DNA from: Panagrolaimus kolymaensis
Lineage: Eukaryota; Nematoda; Chromadorea; Rhabditida; Panagrolaimidae
Reading direction: 5' to 3'
DNA: 64,000 bases
Assembly (NCBI GenBank): GCA_028622995.1
Contig: JAJQJQ010000080.1
Location: 434,001 to 498,000, forward strand
The stretch's first letter is position 1. Each line of letters starts with the position of its first letter. Below the pieces are notes generated by a model that ran no database searches, was not told where the DNA came from, and saw only the letters and a list, made by a program, of their open reading frames with translations. Below, in pieces: positions 35,336 to 47,098 of this stretch. Position numbers and translations under genes: made by a program.

Positions 35336-36185
35336 CGTATTTTGTAAATAGAATTTTGCAAGAGAGGGTTTTCACTTAATGTGAAGCCCACTCATCTGTC
35401 TATTTTGAAATTTTGGTTTTTTAGATGGGACCTATGTATTTTCATTCATACTTTTTTCCATGTATTTTTCTTACAACTTTGTCAATATAAAACAAGCAAA
35501 GGAGCAAAAAAATGTTTTTTACAATCAAAGAATATTTTTTCTTATGAAATGCTTTTCTCACAGGTATGGATCGATGAGTCATATTGAGTCATTTATCAAA
35601 AAGCTATCCAAAACTTTATTGGCATTGCATTTTAAGAAATGGATAGAAAAATCGGTAAAAAAAGAAGTTCGGTAGCTGCAAAACCTTATGATCTCTCCTC
35701 TCCGCCTTCATGTTATTGCAAAAACAACTGCTCCTTTTCCTATTCTTTGCGCTTTATCGAATTTCTTTTTCACAAACAAAAAAAATATGCGCATCTTTTT
35801 TTGCCAAAAGTAAAAAGTTTTTCTATCGCGCAAATTTTTTTAACCATTATTCTTTTTTCCGAATATTTTTTTTACGCGAGATCCATCATTTTATCAAAAT
35901 TTAAGCTAAAATACAATATGTTGCACCAAAATGACTTGCATGGTCAAGATGCAACAACAATGCAACCACAAAATTAGTTTTTTTTTAAAAGTTTTTTGAC
36001 GAAATAAAAATAAAAATTTAATTCCGTAGTTTAATTTTATTTTTATGTTTGTTCAAATTTAACTTTTAAAATATTGTTGTTCGATTATGTTTCTTACTTT
36101 TTTATATAAAATTTTATATCAACGCAACTTTTTTTTATTTCATAATTAACAAAACTTAGAGAATAAATTCATAAAAAGTTTTGTT
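35336..36185. other. Intergenic region
   Basis: Several overlapping short frames (35381-35977) have no splice logic or recognisable domain. No gene is supported. Confidence 0.4.
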
Positions 36186-36743
36186 TTATGGTTCAAATTC
36201 ATCATGATAAATCAAATAATGCCCATTGGAATCACGTTTGAAAACTTGTTGATAAGCATTGAATTTGTTAGGTTCAAATTCCAATCGGCCTTTTTGATGA
36301 GCCATTTCTCCGTGTTCGGTGGCAATGGTTGTATCTTGATGTAATGTAAACTTAGGTGGGCCATCTTTGAAAAATTCTTCTTTGAATTTTTTGAGAATGT
36401 CTGAAACATACAAATTTTCTTTGTAAAACAAAAAAATTATTTATAATTTTTCTGACAAGACTCAAAAGGTGTTTTTTTTGTTATGGAATCAAAATAAAAA
36501 ATGGTAAAAAACTTACTATCATGTCCATAAACAGCCCATTGACCTTTTGCAACTAAAACTGCATCTGGATGATAAAGGGTTAAAAGCTTTTCTAAATCAT
36601 TAGCATGCCAATGTTTAAGAAAATTTTTTTGGACCTCTCCAACAGCATTAATTGCTTCTAAAAACCATATGCAAATTTTAATAAACTCAAAGAAAATGAA
36701 TAAAGAAAAAAATAAAAATCAACAAACCTTGTGAAGAAGACAT
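36186..36743 (-). CDS. SnoaL/NTF2-like small protein
   Basis: Three exons in phase, 36743-36728, 36657-36517 and 36400-36186, give 123 residues starting MSSSQEAINAVGEVQKNFLKH. The pattern HWHANDLEKLLTLYHPDAVLVAKGQWAVYGHD, then helix NILKKFKEEFF, then strands ending QVFKRDSNGHYLIYHDEF is that of the DUF4440/SnoaL-like NTF2 fold (cone-shaped alpha+beta, usually 120-130 residues). These proteins bind small ligands or act in small isomerase/lyase-like reactions; the specific role in nematodes is unknown. The first exon is only 16 nt. Confidence 0.7.
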
Positions 36744-37257
36744 ATTTGATTCAAAATGAAAAGCAAGGAAAGAAAAATAAAAAGTCAATCAAATAGCTAG
36801 GCTTTAAAATTTTTTTTGGTTGTCCTCGTCTAATGAACTGACTTTTATTTTAAACAACAACAGTTGGTTGTTGTTGTCCTTATTTTTTTATAGCTTCAAT
36901 TCGATAAAATAAGTTGAGAGAAATAAAAATGAAGGTTAAATGCTTTTTTTGATTTTTTGATGTTTGTACTTGCTTTTTTTTTATTGTTTCTTTGTTGATT
37001 GACTGATAAAAAAGCATATATTTTTTTCTTCTTCTTGTTTGTAGTTAGTAGTTTTTCAATGAACTCTCTCTCTAACTTATATGAAAGATCAATCACAAAG
37101 GCCCATGCAAAATTGACCAGCAGAGAAGCAAGCATATAATAAAATTTGACAAAAAGTGGGAAAAACAGTAAAAAAAATAAGACTTTTAAGCATTTATTCA
37201 GTCAAACATAAATTACAATAAAAACAACAACCAAAGAATAAAACTATCTTAAAAGAT
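36744..37257. other. Intergenic region
   Basis: Upstream region of the NTF2-like gene and the 3' flank of the degraded Cys-rich copy, which still carries the family 3' UTR (AAGCATTTATT.AGTCAAACATAAATTACA near 37190). Confidence 0.5.
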
Positions 37258-37735
37258 TTAATATATGCCTAAAACAATTTCATAATAATTATATGGACCA
37301 AGGAAAATTAAAATAAAGCAAACAAAAAATTTATATATTTTTTATTAAAATAAGATTTTTCTTCTTCAAAGGAAAATATACTTTCGTCATCCTAAATTTT
37401 TTTTGATGATTATTCAAATTTATAGGTTGAAAGGAGTTAACTTACATACATACATGCATCGGTTCATAAGGATCGATAGTTATATTGCTTGTTTTTAATT
37501 TCCTAATTTTGCTCATTCTTTTGATGAAACAATCATCGGAATCATTGCAAGAAAGTATGGAAGAACTTTTGCCATCAGTTAATCATTGTTAATATATTCT
37601 TTGATTGAAGCTTGAGGAGGACATAATCTTTCAAAATCTTCGCGACAACCAGAACTATGTTTAACACATTTATAATTAGTGGAGCACAAGCACCACAATA
37701 AGAACATTCTAAAGCTTGACCAAATATCTTTTCAA
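37258..37735 (-). pseudogene. Dead copy of the Cys-rich type I membrane protein family
   Basis: Pieces of all three exons survive in order on the minus strand. Exon 1 is cut to GQALECSYCGAC and is fused directly to a truncated exon 2 (KHSSGCREDFERLCP), with an inserted Pro-Gln before AS, an internal stop and a frame break. Exon 3 (DDESIFSFEEEKSYFN) has a frame break in the TM part (FVCFILIFLGPY in the restored register). The signal peptide is missing. It is a decayed member of the family at 39746, 41631, 44615 and 46349. Confidence 0.8.
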
Positions 37736-37950
37736 ATTATGCATGGTTTTTTTTAAATTGGAACTTTGAAACTTTTATTTAAAAATTTGTTTTGGAAAAA
37801 ATGAGTAAACTTTCAAAAAAAGCAATCATCGCCATCGAGATTTTTTCTTATAGCGAACATTGGTTCCACAATCATAGAATGATTTTCTTCAAATTATTTC
37901 TTTTTTTTTCTAACAACCATTTTTTTAAAAGATGTTATTATTGGCTTTAA

Positions 37951-39506
37951 ATGGCTTCGTCTCCTTCGATTAATCCAACAAAAGCACAGCTTGATCCAAC
38001 TCAAAATTTAGTTGAAATAGAGTTAGAGAAAGAAGAAAAATTTGGTTTCTTTTTTTTTAACACATAGCTTTTAATTTTTTTACATATCAAATTTCAGGAT
38101 TTGGTTTTAACATTATTGGTGGAGTTGATGACCCACATATACCTGGACATACAGGAATTTTCATTTCACATATAAGACTTGGAGGACCTGCTTTTAGAGA
38201 CGGAAGACTTCAACCTGGTGATTTAATTGTTGCGGTTTGCTCGATCGATTTTTTAAGCATTTTTTTCTTAACTCTTTTGTTTTTGAGGTTGACGATATAT
38301 TATTGAGGTCAAAAACACACAAAGAAGCTGTGGAAGTTTTTCGTCAAGCACAAGGAAAAGTTCGTTTATTGATTGAACAAGACGCTGAGACTGTTATTTT
38401 ATCTGTAAGTTTACTCACGTCTTTCTTTGTTTATTTTTAACCAGTTTTTTGAGGGTTTAGCTATGTCATTGAGTTTTATAAAGTTACGCTTAAACTTTTT
38501 CTTAATTTTCCTCATTGGATTGCATCATTGCTTTTTTTTAAACTTATTTCATAGCTATCTTATTTCACAAGGGTTTACTCAACAGTTGTTATTTTTTTTT
38601 CTTCCTTTTTCTTGGTTTGATAATCTTTAGTTACAAACCTTTTTCAAAAATTTTATGACATTTTAACGCTTTTTCCAACATTTTTCTTTACCTTTTGCTT
38701 TATATATCTCAATTTATTCATATGACTTTTTCAGCGTCCAATTCCCTTAATTGATTCACCGGTCCAAGAATCACTTCGACCATCGATTTTGAAAAAAACG
38801 GTTAGTCCCGCAACAAGTCCATCTTCATTAATAAAAACTACAGCAAATTCTTTAACAACTGCCCCTGAAACTTTAAAACCAGTACCTTCAGAAGCTAAAA
38901 TGACCGCATCAGTAGGTGCACCTTTTACAGGTAAGCTATTCGGCAACTTTGTAAAAAAAAAATACTCATTTTTATATTTTAGTTAATAGTAATTCATTTA
39001 TTTCTGATAAACCGGAGACAGAATCCGAAGTATCTTCAACCAATGAACAACATGGGCCATTAGCTTCACGAGCAAGGCAACAATCTTCTCGTGAGACTTT
39101 TATATCTCCACCATCAGATATCAACGGATCTGTTTCATCTCATGGACAAAATTGTAATATTCCAACATTAGCTTATTCCCATTTTCCATCAAATATGGAA
39201 GAGGAAGACGATCGAATTTCAACAATAAGTGCCGCGCCCTCAACTTTCAGTGTCACCGATGATGTACCTAGAACCCCTAAAAAAACTGTCTCTTTGTTGG
39301 ATCCTACAAGGTTAGTTAAATTTAAAATGTTTGGTGTAAGCTTCCAATCTTGCTTCTCTTATTTTATTCTTTTTCACTTACATTTTTTAATTTCTTACAC
39401 CTTTTTCAGCCCGTCATTAGTAGCAGAAGCAATTTTCATTTCAATTGGAGCCATTACTCTTGGAATTGGTATAGTTTTTGCTTATCGTTATTTTAAACGA
39501 CGATAA
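37951..39506 (+). CDS. SYNJ2BP/OMP25-like PDZ tail-anchored protein
   Basis: Six exons in phase (37951-38044, 38098-38234, 38288-38404, 38735-38930, 38983-39310, 39410-39506) give 322 residues. One PDZ domain (about 20-110) has the ligand loop FGFGFNIIGG, then GIFISHIRLGGPA, DGRLQPGDLIVAVDDI and HKEAVEVFRQAQGKVRLLIEQ. This closely follows the single PDZ of synaptojanin-2-binding protein. A long Ser/Thr/Pro-rich linker follows, and the protein ends in a TM helix (AEAIFISIGAITLGIGIVFAY) with RYFKRR after it, a tail-anchor type typical of the mitochondrial outer membrane. The vertebrate protein is about 145 residues, so the linker is much longer here. The first donor (TTTG|GTTTCT) is weak but gives the correct GFGF loop. 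Confidence 0.75.
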
Positions 39507-39745
39507 TATGTTTTTATACTTTGCATTTACGAGTTTCTTTTTATGAAATAAAAATTATTTTTATTGACTATCGTTTTTATAAAAAAAAAATTTCTTTGCA
39601 CATTTGTTTATTATTTTTTATTCTTCAATTTGCTTTCTATTTTTATTTAATAAAAGAAAAAAGATTTACAAAAGTGTTTATTGAATCAAACAAAAATAAC
39701 ATAAAAAAACAACAATCAAAAAAAAACAGAACTATCAAAAAAAAT

Positions 39746-40552
39746 TTAATAGCCTAAAACAATTTCATAATAAACATATGGACCAAAGAAAATTACAATA
39801 AAACAAACAAAAAATGCGATAAATTTTTTGTTAAAATAAGATTCTTCTTCTTCCAAAAATTCTTCAAAAAATATTTCTCCAGAAGCTAAAACCATTTCTT
39901 CATCTTCATCCTAAAAAATATTTAACATTAGTTAAGTTTACATAAAGTGTGAAATGCGTGAACTTACATAAATACATTTTTCATCAGCAGATTGATCGAT
40001 AGTTGTATTGCTCGTTGTTACATTTTTCGAAACACTTTTTTCTTCTGCTTTTACACTTTTTGATGCTTTCCTTGTTTTCTTAATCATACAATCAACGGAA
40101 TCGTCGCAATAACAAATGAGAAAATCTTTGCCAAAAATAACATTTTTAGTGTCATTTTCTCGGTTTAAAGCATGTGGACATAATCTTTCAACATCTTCTG
40201 GACAACCATAGCCGTGTTTAAGATATCTATTACCATCAGTACCATTGAAGAAACAAAGAAAATAAACACATGATTCTTTGCAATTCTTATAAGTAGTTAA
40301 TTTTGGAGCTACAAAATGTAAAAAATTAAGTAAATCGAAAAGTTATGATTGGTTAAAACAAGCAAACATAATAATAAAGGTTATTAAAGCCAAAAGCCGT
40401 CGCACGTATATGTAGTCTAATAATAACAACTTACGCTCAGTATTCCATTTGCTCAAAAGTTCACAAGTACCACCATAAGAACATTTCAAAGCTTGAACAA
40501 TTGATGGAAGGAAAACCAAGAGAAACGCAAACGACAAAGTTCGACCAATCAT
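39746..40552 (-). CDS. Cys-rich type I membrane protein, copy 2
   Basis: Three exons in phase, 40552-40435, 40308-39968 and 39910-39746, give 207 residues. A signal peptide (MIGRTLSFAFLLVFLPSIVQA) is followed by LKCSYGGTC, then a Cys-rich ectodomain with NCKESCVYFLCF, KHGYGCPEDVERLCPHA and CDDSVDC. An acidic juxtamembrane segment (DEDEEMVLASGE) and a C-terminal TM helix (FIAFFVCFIVIFFGPYVYYE) end the chain. The even, conserved cysteines suggest about five disulfides. The family is not one I recognise; a cell-surface or secretory-pathway role is inferred from topology. This copy has a longer Lys/Thr/Ser-rich stalk. It converges with the PDZ gene on the other strand. Confidence 0.75.
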
Positions 40553-41630
40553 GATACTTCGGAATAAAAGAGATCGCTAAAAATTAAACGAATAATTTTC
40601 CAATTGTTGAATGCAGCGATGAAGAAAGAAATTTTGAAATTGAAAAAAAGGTTTTGAAGATTTTGTTGTTGCAAATAAGCGAAACTTTTCGTTCTAAGAA
40701 AGTTTCTTGGACAAACACAAACATTTTTTAAAATTTTGTTGATTGATTTTCATATCTTTGGTTGCTTTTTCTTGTATTCTTTTATCAATCCTTTCTGCAT
40801 CTTCCATTTTACAAAGCAAATATTTTTTCTTTCGTTTACTTAATTGGTTGTATGTAAAACTTTAGTTTACATATTTTTGACTTTGTTCACTTGAAGCATG
40901 CTAATACTTCCAAGATTCGATTATTCTTTTCTTCGCCTTTAATTATTATCATTGTTATTACTTATTTCGCCAAAAAACGAGTGAATTATTTTTTTACGGT
41001 AATTTTTGATTTTTTGATTTATCAATGAACGGTAAAACTTTTAATTTTTTTATCTTTCAGTTTTACCATATTTTTGTATGCTAATTTTACATTTTTGGAA
41101 GAAATCAAATTTATTTACTTCATGGGTGAATTTAGCCGAATTTTTGAAGTTAATGCATGATTTAAACTTCGATATAAAAGATTAGCATATCCTGCTCACT
41201 TTTTGAAAAAAAGCTTGCAGCCAATAATTTTTTTATATCCTAATTAACAGTTTTGGACCAAAAAATAAAAATAAAAAATTTCTTTGTTCCGCCTTCTTCT
41301 AAAATGTGTAAAAAATCTGGTAGACTCTGTCTTAATTGATATTTACTTTTCATTAACAGAGTTTCCGAATTGTTGAAAGCACCAATTCCTACAAATATAA
41401 AAGCACTTTCCTTTGCACCTTAAAAGCTCACTGTTTTTAGATCACTTTTTTCATTCAGAAGAGTTAAAAAACTTCATAATAGTAATGTACTCATTTTAGG
41501 TTTGTTTTAAAAAATGTTTATGAAAAGTCGAGAAAACAGTAAGAAATAAGATTTATATGCATTTATTTTGTGGTATATAAATTACATAAAACGACAATCA
41601 AAAATAGAAAGAACTATCTTAAAAGTTTTA
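40553..41630. other. Intergenic region in Cys-rich cluster
   Basis: About 1.1 kb. The segment near 41390-41432 (ATAAAAGC...TCCTTTGC.CCT.AAAAG) has a relative at about 46113-46148, so intergenic DNA was duplicated along with the genes. The conserved family 3' UTR of copy 3 lies at about 41550-41630. Confidence 0.5.
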
Positions 41631-42322
41631 CTAGCCAATAACAAACTCATAATAAACATATGGACCAAAGAAAATTACAATAAAACAAACAAAAAAAGCT
41701 ATATATGTTTTGTAATAAGATTCATTTTCATAAAATTCTTCAAAAAATATTTCTCCAGAAGCCAATATACTTTCTTCATCTTCATCCTAAAAAAAATATT
41801 TCTAATTAGTCCAGTTATTTAAAATCTATAATAGACAACTTACATAAATACATTTTTCAGTTGTATTGCTAGCTGGTTCGTGTGAAATCCTTCTTGCTAT
41901 TTTCATGGCACAATAATTGGAATCATTGCATGCATAGATAGAAAAATCTTCACGTCTAGTAAACTTATTCATGTTATATTCTTTGATAGAAGCATGAGGA
42001 CATAGTCTTTCAAAATCTTCAGGACATCCATACCCATATTTAATATATTTAAGACCGATGAAACAATAAAAAAACACACAAGATTCTTTGCATTTTTTAT
42101 AAGTGTTCAATTTTGGAGCTAAAAAATGTTTATATTAAACAGACAAGGTAGACAATAGTTTGTATAAGTTAAAATCTTCTAATTAAAACATAAAATTAAC
42201 TTACGAGAAGTCGAAAGATGGCCCGAAATTTGACAAGTACCACCATAAGAACATTTCAAAGTTTGAACAATTGATGGAAGAAAAACCAAGAGAAACACAA
42301 ACGAAAAAGTTCGACCATTCAT
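41631..42322 (-). CDS. Cys-rich type I membrane protein, copy 3
   Basis: Exons 42322-42205, 42118-41844 and 41786-41631, in phase, 182 residues. Signal peptide MNGRTFSFVFLLVFLPSIVQT, LKCSYGGTC, ectodomain with KCKESCVFFYCF, KYGYGCPEDFERLCPHA, CNDSNYC, EKCIY, then DEDEESILASGE and the TM helix. There are ten ectodomain cysteines. It lacks the TDGN insert found after CFIDG in copies 2 and 5. The 3' UTR carries CTCAATAAATGC-like poly(A) sequence conserved with copies 4 and 5 in altered form. Confidence 0.75.
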
Positions 42323-43188
42323 TGTTTTGAGAAATGAAGAAATCACTGAAAAATGTTGTAAAAGCTTTTTTCTTCAAATATTTGTTGCAGCGTTGAAGAA
42401 GAAAAAATATGCAAACACGCGAAATGACTGCAACAGAACTTTTCATTATAAGAACTGAATTTTGAGAAACGCGGTGGTGGTGTGCGATTTGCATATTTAT
42501 TACTTTTTCTTGATTTTGCTCACTTTTTCTTGTACCAATACTTTTCTTTATCTTCGATTTTACATAAATTCATGAAATTGTAAAAGCAATGTTTGATTTT
42601 TTTTTATTGAAGCACAAACATATATATAATTTAGTCGTGTTCTTTAGTTATTATTTAATATTCTTTATCGATTACTTTTAAACTATAGCAATTAGTAATA
42701 ATAATAATGGAAAATGAATATAAAAATTTTGAACATTGCTTAGTAAACTTAAATTTAAAAGCAATATTAAAAAATATAAACACCATAAGGAATTTGGCCC
42801 CAATGCTCGTTTATTGTTTTAGAAAAAAAAATTATTTTTTGTTTTTTATTATTGACTTTCATTCAAATTCTTTGAATTATGCCCCCAAATATTTTTTGAC
42901 TAAATCATTGGCCTCAAAATCATATATATTTGTTTTTAAAGAGACAAAGTTGCAAATGAGTGAGATTTAATTAAAGCAGAAACTATAGCAAATTTTTATT
43001 TTTAGAGATTTTATACCTCTGCTGCGCTTAAATTATTTTTGTTATTTATATTATTTTTATTCCTTTCCCATCCCGTCTTTCATAATGCTTATTCGAATCC
43101 GTTTAATTTTTTATTTGTATTTCTAAACGTGAATTATTTCTTGAAGAAGCAATTATTAAAATTTTTTTTAATTTTAGTTTATTCAACA
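42323..43188. other. Divergent intergenic region
   Basis: About 870 bp between Cys-rich copy 3 and the F-box-like gene. An 87-codon plus frame at 42707 is Asn/Lys/Phe-rich with no domain and is not called. The TTTTAATTTTAG acceptor ending at 43177 is the likely spliced-leader site of the next gene. Confidence 0.5.
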
Positions 43189-44252
43189 ATGGCTGGTGAA
43201 AAACGAGGTGCTCCGTCCCATTCAGAAGGAGAGGCAACTAAAAAAGCAAAAGTTGTTGAAGAGGCAATTAATGAAGGATTTTTTCATCAAAACTTTTCTC
43301 TTCCATCAAATATCGTTTATTATATGGCAAAGAATCCATCAAATTCCTTCGTTTATGAAAAATTAGTTCTAAGTTGCAAATATTTTTTCTTTCAAAATCC
43401 AATCGTCGTGACTAATGGAATTATTTATAAAGAAAATGAATTTTGGATTACTAATACAATTAATTCAAATCCTTTACCCGGAAATCGATATGAACTTGAT
43501 AATGGCATTGAGCTTATTGAAGAGGATGATGGTATTTATATTGTTGGTGAAGATAACCCTCCACCATTGAGGTTAAGCGACATCAAAGTCAAAGACATTC
43601 CACATAAATTATGGCTTGATGGAGATTTAGAAATGTCAGGATGCAACAAAGAAGAAATAGCTTATTTAATAGGAAAAGTAGCTCGATGGGATCTTTACGA
43701 ATTAATGTTAATCGAAGTGGATTTAAATCATGATGATTATCAAATAATGGTTTCAAAAGGAAATCTCAAAACTTTGTATATTGAAAGTTCATCTATCAAT
43801 GATTTAAATGGTGAAACCGTTCCATTGAATAAATTAATCGAAGGATTAAAAAATTTATCGAATCTTGAAATTAACGTGTAAGTTTCAAAAAAGCTAACTA
43901 GAATATTAAATTTCCATTCAATTAATCTCATTTTAGTGACCGATCATTCTTCTCTTCTGAAACTATTGAAAAACTTTCAAAGTTACCGTGCTTTAAAAAC
44001 TTAGATACTTTTAACATCGCTTTTCTTCCTGAAACATTTGATATTGAAACTTTTGCTAAATTTGCTAAAGTAAGTTCTTGAATAATTAAAAAACTTTAGC
44101 TAAATTAATATCGATTTTAGAAACATAGAAATTCCAAATTTGGGTTGAACTTTGTTGAAAATATTTCCGCCGTAGCAAAAACACGTATTGAAAATGTTAC
44201 AAAAAGTTTGACAAAGATTTTGAAAAAAGAGCATTTTCATGTCAACTTTTAA
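43189..44252 (+). CDS. F-box-like/LRR-like protein
   Basis: Three exons in phase (43189-43877, 43937-44069, 44121-44252) give 317 residues from MAGEKRGAPSHSEGE, whose ATG lies 11 bases behind an ATTTTAG acceptor. The upstream in-frame extension is only Phe/Leu-rich and is discarded. After a basic disordered start, residues about 30-75 (FSLPSNIVYYMAKNPSNSFVYEKLVLSCKYFFFQNP) follow the F-box pattern LP..I..Y........ L...CK.F. The rest has LRR-like strands (HKLWLDGDLEMSGC, LYELMLIEVDLN, LKTLYIESSSI, LSNLEINV). It is likely an SCF-type substrate adaptor, by analogy with the large nematode F-box families. It is related to the 16288 gene and to the C-terminal halves of the HAT genes. Confidence 0.7.
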
Positions 44253-44614
44253 TTTGCATAAAATTTTTTTAAATTACAATTATTTATTTGAATTTTTTTA
44301 TGTTTTTGTTTTTGTTCAATTTCGTTTTCGCTTTAGAAATTAGCTTATTATTTTTTTATGCAAATTCAATTTTTCGATATAAATATATCTTTGAAAAGTT
44401 GAATACTTTGTATTACTGTTTTTTCGGATTACTTTTATTTCTTCTATTATAAAGTTTCCTTTAAAAACTTTACAATTACATTGTTTTAATTTTTAGGGTT
44501 GCATGTAAAAAATAGTAATAGACAAAACAAAAAAGGTTTATAAGCATTTATTGAGTCAAACATAAATTACAGTAAAAACAACCAAAAAAAAGAACTATCT
44601 TAAAAAAATTTTTA
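44253..44614. other. Convergent intergenic region
   Basis: 3' flanks of the F-box-like gene and of Cys-rich copy 4. The copy 4 3' UTR (44535-44614) contains the conserved GGTTTATAAGCATTTATTGAG block, whose reverse complement carries AATAAA. Confidence 0.6.
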
Positions 44615-45376
44615 CTAGCTAATAATAAACTCATAATAAACATATGGACCAAAGAAAATTACAATAAAACAAACAAAAAAAGCTATATTTATTTTGTTAA
44701 TTAAAGATTCTTCTTCTTCCAAAAATATATCTCCAGAAGCTAATAAACTTTCTTCATCTTCATCCTAAAAATTTTTTTTACCACATTAGTCAAGTTTTTC
44801 AAAAATGCATATAAACAACTTACATAAACACAATTTTCATTTGCAAATGAATTAATTTCACGCAGGATTGGTAGTGTTATCTTTGTATCAACTTTCCCTT
44901 TTATGGCACAATCATCGGTATCATTGCATGAAATGTGGAAAAAATTTTCGCCAACAACCAATTGATTATTTACAATTAAAACATCAGAAGCATGAGGACA
45001 TAATCTTTCAAAATCTTCTGGACAACCATAACCATGTTTATGATATTTATCACCATCGATAGCACATTCAAAATAAGTACATGATTCTTTGCAATTCTTA
45101 TAAGTATTTAATTTTGAAGCTGAAAAATGTATGTACATATAAGTTATGGAAATCGGAAAAATATTTTGACAAGTTAAAGCAAGCAAACTTAATAATAAAT
45201 CAATTAAAAAATTTCGACCGAATAATCAAATAATTATTATATGAATAAAACAACTTACGATGATGAGTAAAGTTGCTTCTAGGTTCACAAATACCACCAT
45301 AAGAACATTTCAAAGTTTGAACGATTGATGGAAGAAAAACCAAGAGAAACGCAAACGACAAAGTTCGACCAATCAT
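44615..45376 (-). CDS. Cys-rich type I membrane protein, copy 4
   Basis: Exons 45376-45259, 45119-44824 and 44764-44615, in phase, 187 residues. Signal peptide MIGRTLSFAFLLVFLPSIVQT, LKCSYGGIC, then NCKESCTYFECAIDG, KHGYGCPEDFERLCPHA, CNDTDDCAIKG and ENCVY, acidic DEDEESLLASGD and the TM helix NIAFFVCFIVIFFGPYVYYE. Cysteine spacing equals that of copies 3 and 5. Exon 1 and the TM exon are almost unchanged between copies, while the middle of exon 2 varies most. Confidence 0.75.
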
Positions 45377-46348
45377 TGTTTTGAGAAATGAAGAAATATA
45401 TAAAAATTCAGTACTTGTTTGTGTCTAAAATTTTTTTTTTGTAAAGTACGAAATATAAATCAAAGCGATTCGGCTTAAATAACAACAATGAATGGCAAAG
45501 CCATAAAAGCGTGCCTATGAATGAATAAACACTTATAAAATATTAGAGAAATAGATTTGAGATAGCGGTAAATAGGCAAAGATGCTGAAGGAAATTTTTT
45601 TTAGTCCCGATGCGTAATCACAAAGATCACATTACAAGCAACAACGGTAATATTTAAAAAGATAAAGTGAAATCTTAATAATTGTTTATTTACAATTTCT
45701 AACACAATTAAATTTAAACTAAGGAAAACCCAATAATAAAAAAAGCATCGAATGAATATTTTTTTCAAACCGTTGTTTCAAGCAAAGCGATCGATTGATA
45801 TCTCGTTCAGACGATGAGTTGTTTTTTCTTTTTTGAATCAAAAATCAAAAAAAAAATTTACGAAATGCAAAACAAATTTTTTTTGTATTGATCACTTCGA
45901 CACCGCGAATGAATGTCAAAACTGAAGCATCCAGATTATAATGTTGTAATGTTTGGATCTTTCATATTTCTTTATCTTAAATACTTTTGTCGTCCATTTT
46001 TTGCTTATTTTTTACACATTGTATCTGAAGGATTTAAAGGTTAGGAAAGCAACCTTTAACGATGGCGAAGAGCATTAGTCATTTACCTGGCACACGCTTC
46101 CATTTCCCACGAAAAATAAAAGCGTTATCCTTTGCGCCTCAAAAGATCTCTATTTTGAGGATTACTTTTATTCATTTTACCATTTAGTTTTTGAAGATTT
46201 ACAAAACTTTGCATTCTTTTCATTTTTAGATTTTTCAGGAAAATATTGATGAAAAGCTAGCTAACAATAAAAAAGGTTTATAAGCATTTATTGAGTCAAA
46301 CATAAATTAAAATAAAAGCAACCAAAAAATAGAACTATCTTAAAAGTT
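45377..46348. other. Intergenic region in Cys-rich cluster
   Basis: About 970 bp, including a block near 46113-46148 related to 41390-41432 and the conserved 3' UTR of copy 5 (46270-46348). No additional gene. Confidence 0.5.
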
Positions 46349-47098
46349 TTAATAGCCAAAAATCGTACCAAAATAAACAAATGGACAAAAGAAAATTACA
46401 ATGAAACAAACAATTAAGGCTAAATTTATTTTGTTAAGATAAGATTCTTCTTCTTCAAAAAATATTTCTCCAGAAATTAATGTACTTTCTTCATTTTCAT
46501 CCTAAAAAATATTTAACATTAGCAAAGTTTACAATAAGTGAAAAATTTTCTGAACTTACATAAATACATTTTTCAGCATATGGATCGACCGTTCGGTTTA
46601 AAGCTTTTACATTCTTATGCAATTCTCTTGCGAATTTAATGGCACAATCATTGGAATCATTGCAAGAAAAGATATCAAAATTTTCTCCATGAGTAAATCC
46701 ATTCATGTTATATTCTTTAATTGAAGCATGAGGACACAATCTTTCAAAATCTTCTCGGCATCCATAACCATGCTTAACATATTTATTACCATCAGTACCA
46801 TCGATAAAACATTGAAAGTATACACAGGATTCTTTGCAATTCTTATAAGCATTCAATTTTGGAGCTAAAAAATCTAAAGAATTAAGCAAACACGAAAGTT
46901 TTTTTTGTTAAATAAATAAATTAGGCCATAGTTTGCTTAAACTAGAAACCTCGAATAATAACATAAAAATAACTTACGATCAGAATAATAATTGCTCGTG
47001 GAATCACAAGTACCACCATAAGAACATTTCAAAGCTTGACCAATTGATGGAAGAAAAACCAAGAGAAACACAAACGACAAAGTTTGACGACCAATCAT
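46349..47098 (-). CDS. Cys-rich type I membrane protein, copy 5
   Basis: Exons 47098-46978, 46864-46560 and 46501-46349, in phase, 192 residues. Signal peptide MIGRQTLSFVFLLVFLPSIGQA (one codon longer than in other copies), LKCSYGGTC, NCKESCVYFQCFIDGTDGN, KHGYGCREDFERLCPHA, CNDSNDCAIKF and EKCIY, acidic DENEESTLISGE, TM helix NLALIVCFIVIFFCPFVYF. Its TM helix is the most diverged of the four intact copies. The ectodomain has ten cysteines. Confidence 0.75.

Noticed and set aside
35381..35977. Four overlapping short plus-strand frames
   Set aside because: Mutually overlapping, Phe-rich, with no splice signals or similarity to window families.
42707..42970. 87-codon plus-strand frame
   Set aside because: Asn/Lys/Phe-rich composition expected of AT-rich noncoding DNA, with no domain and no partner exons.
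43039..43188. N-terminal extension of the 43189 F-box-like protein
   Set aside because: Phe/Leu-rich translation of the upstream T-rich region including the ATTTTAG acceptor; the MAGEKRG start just behind the acceptor is better.
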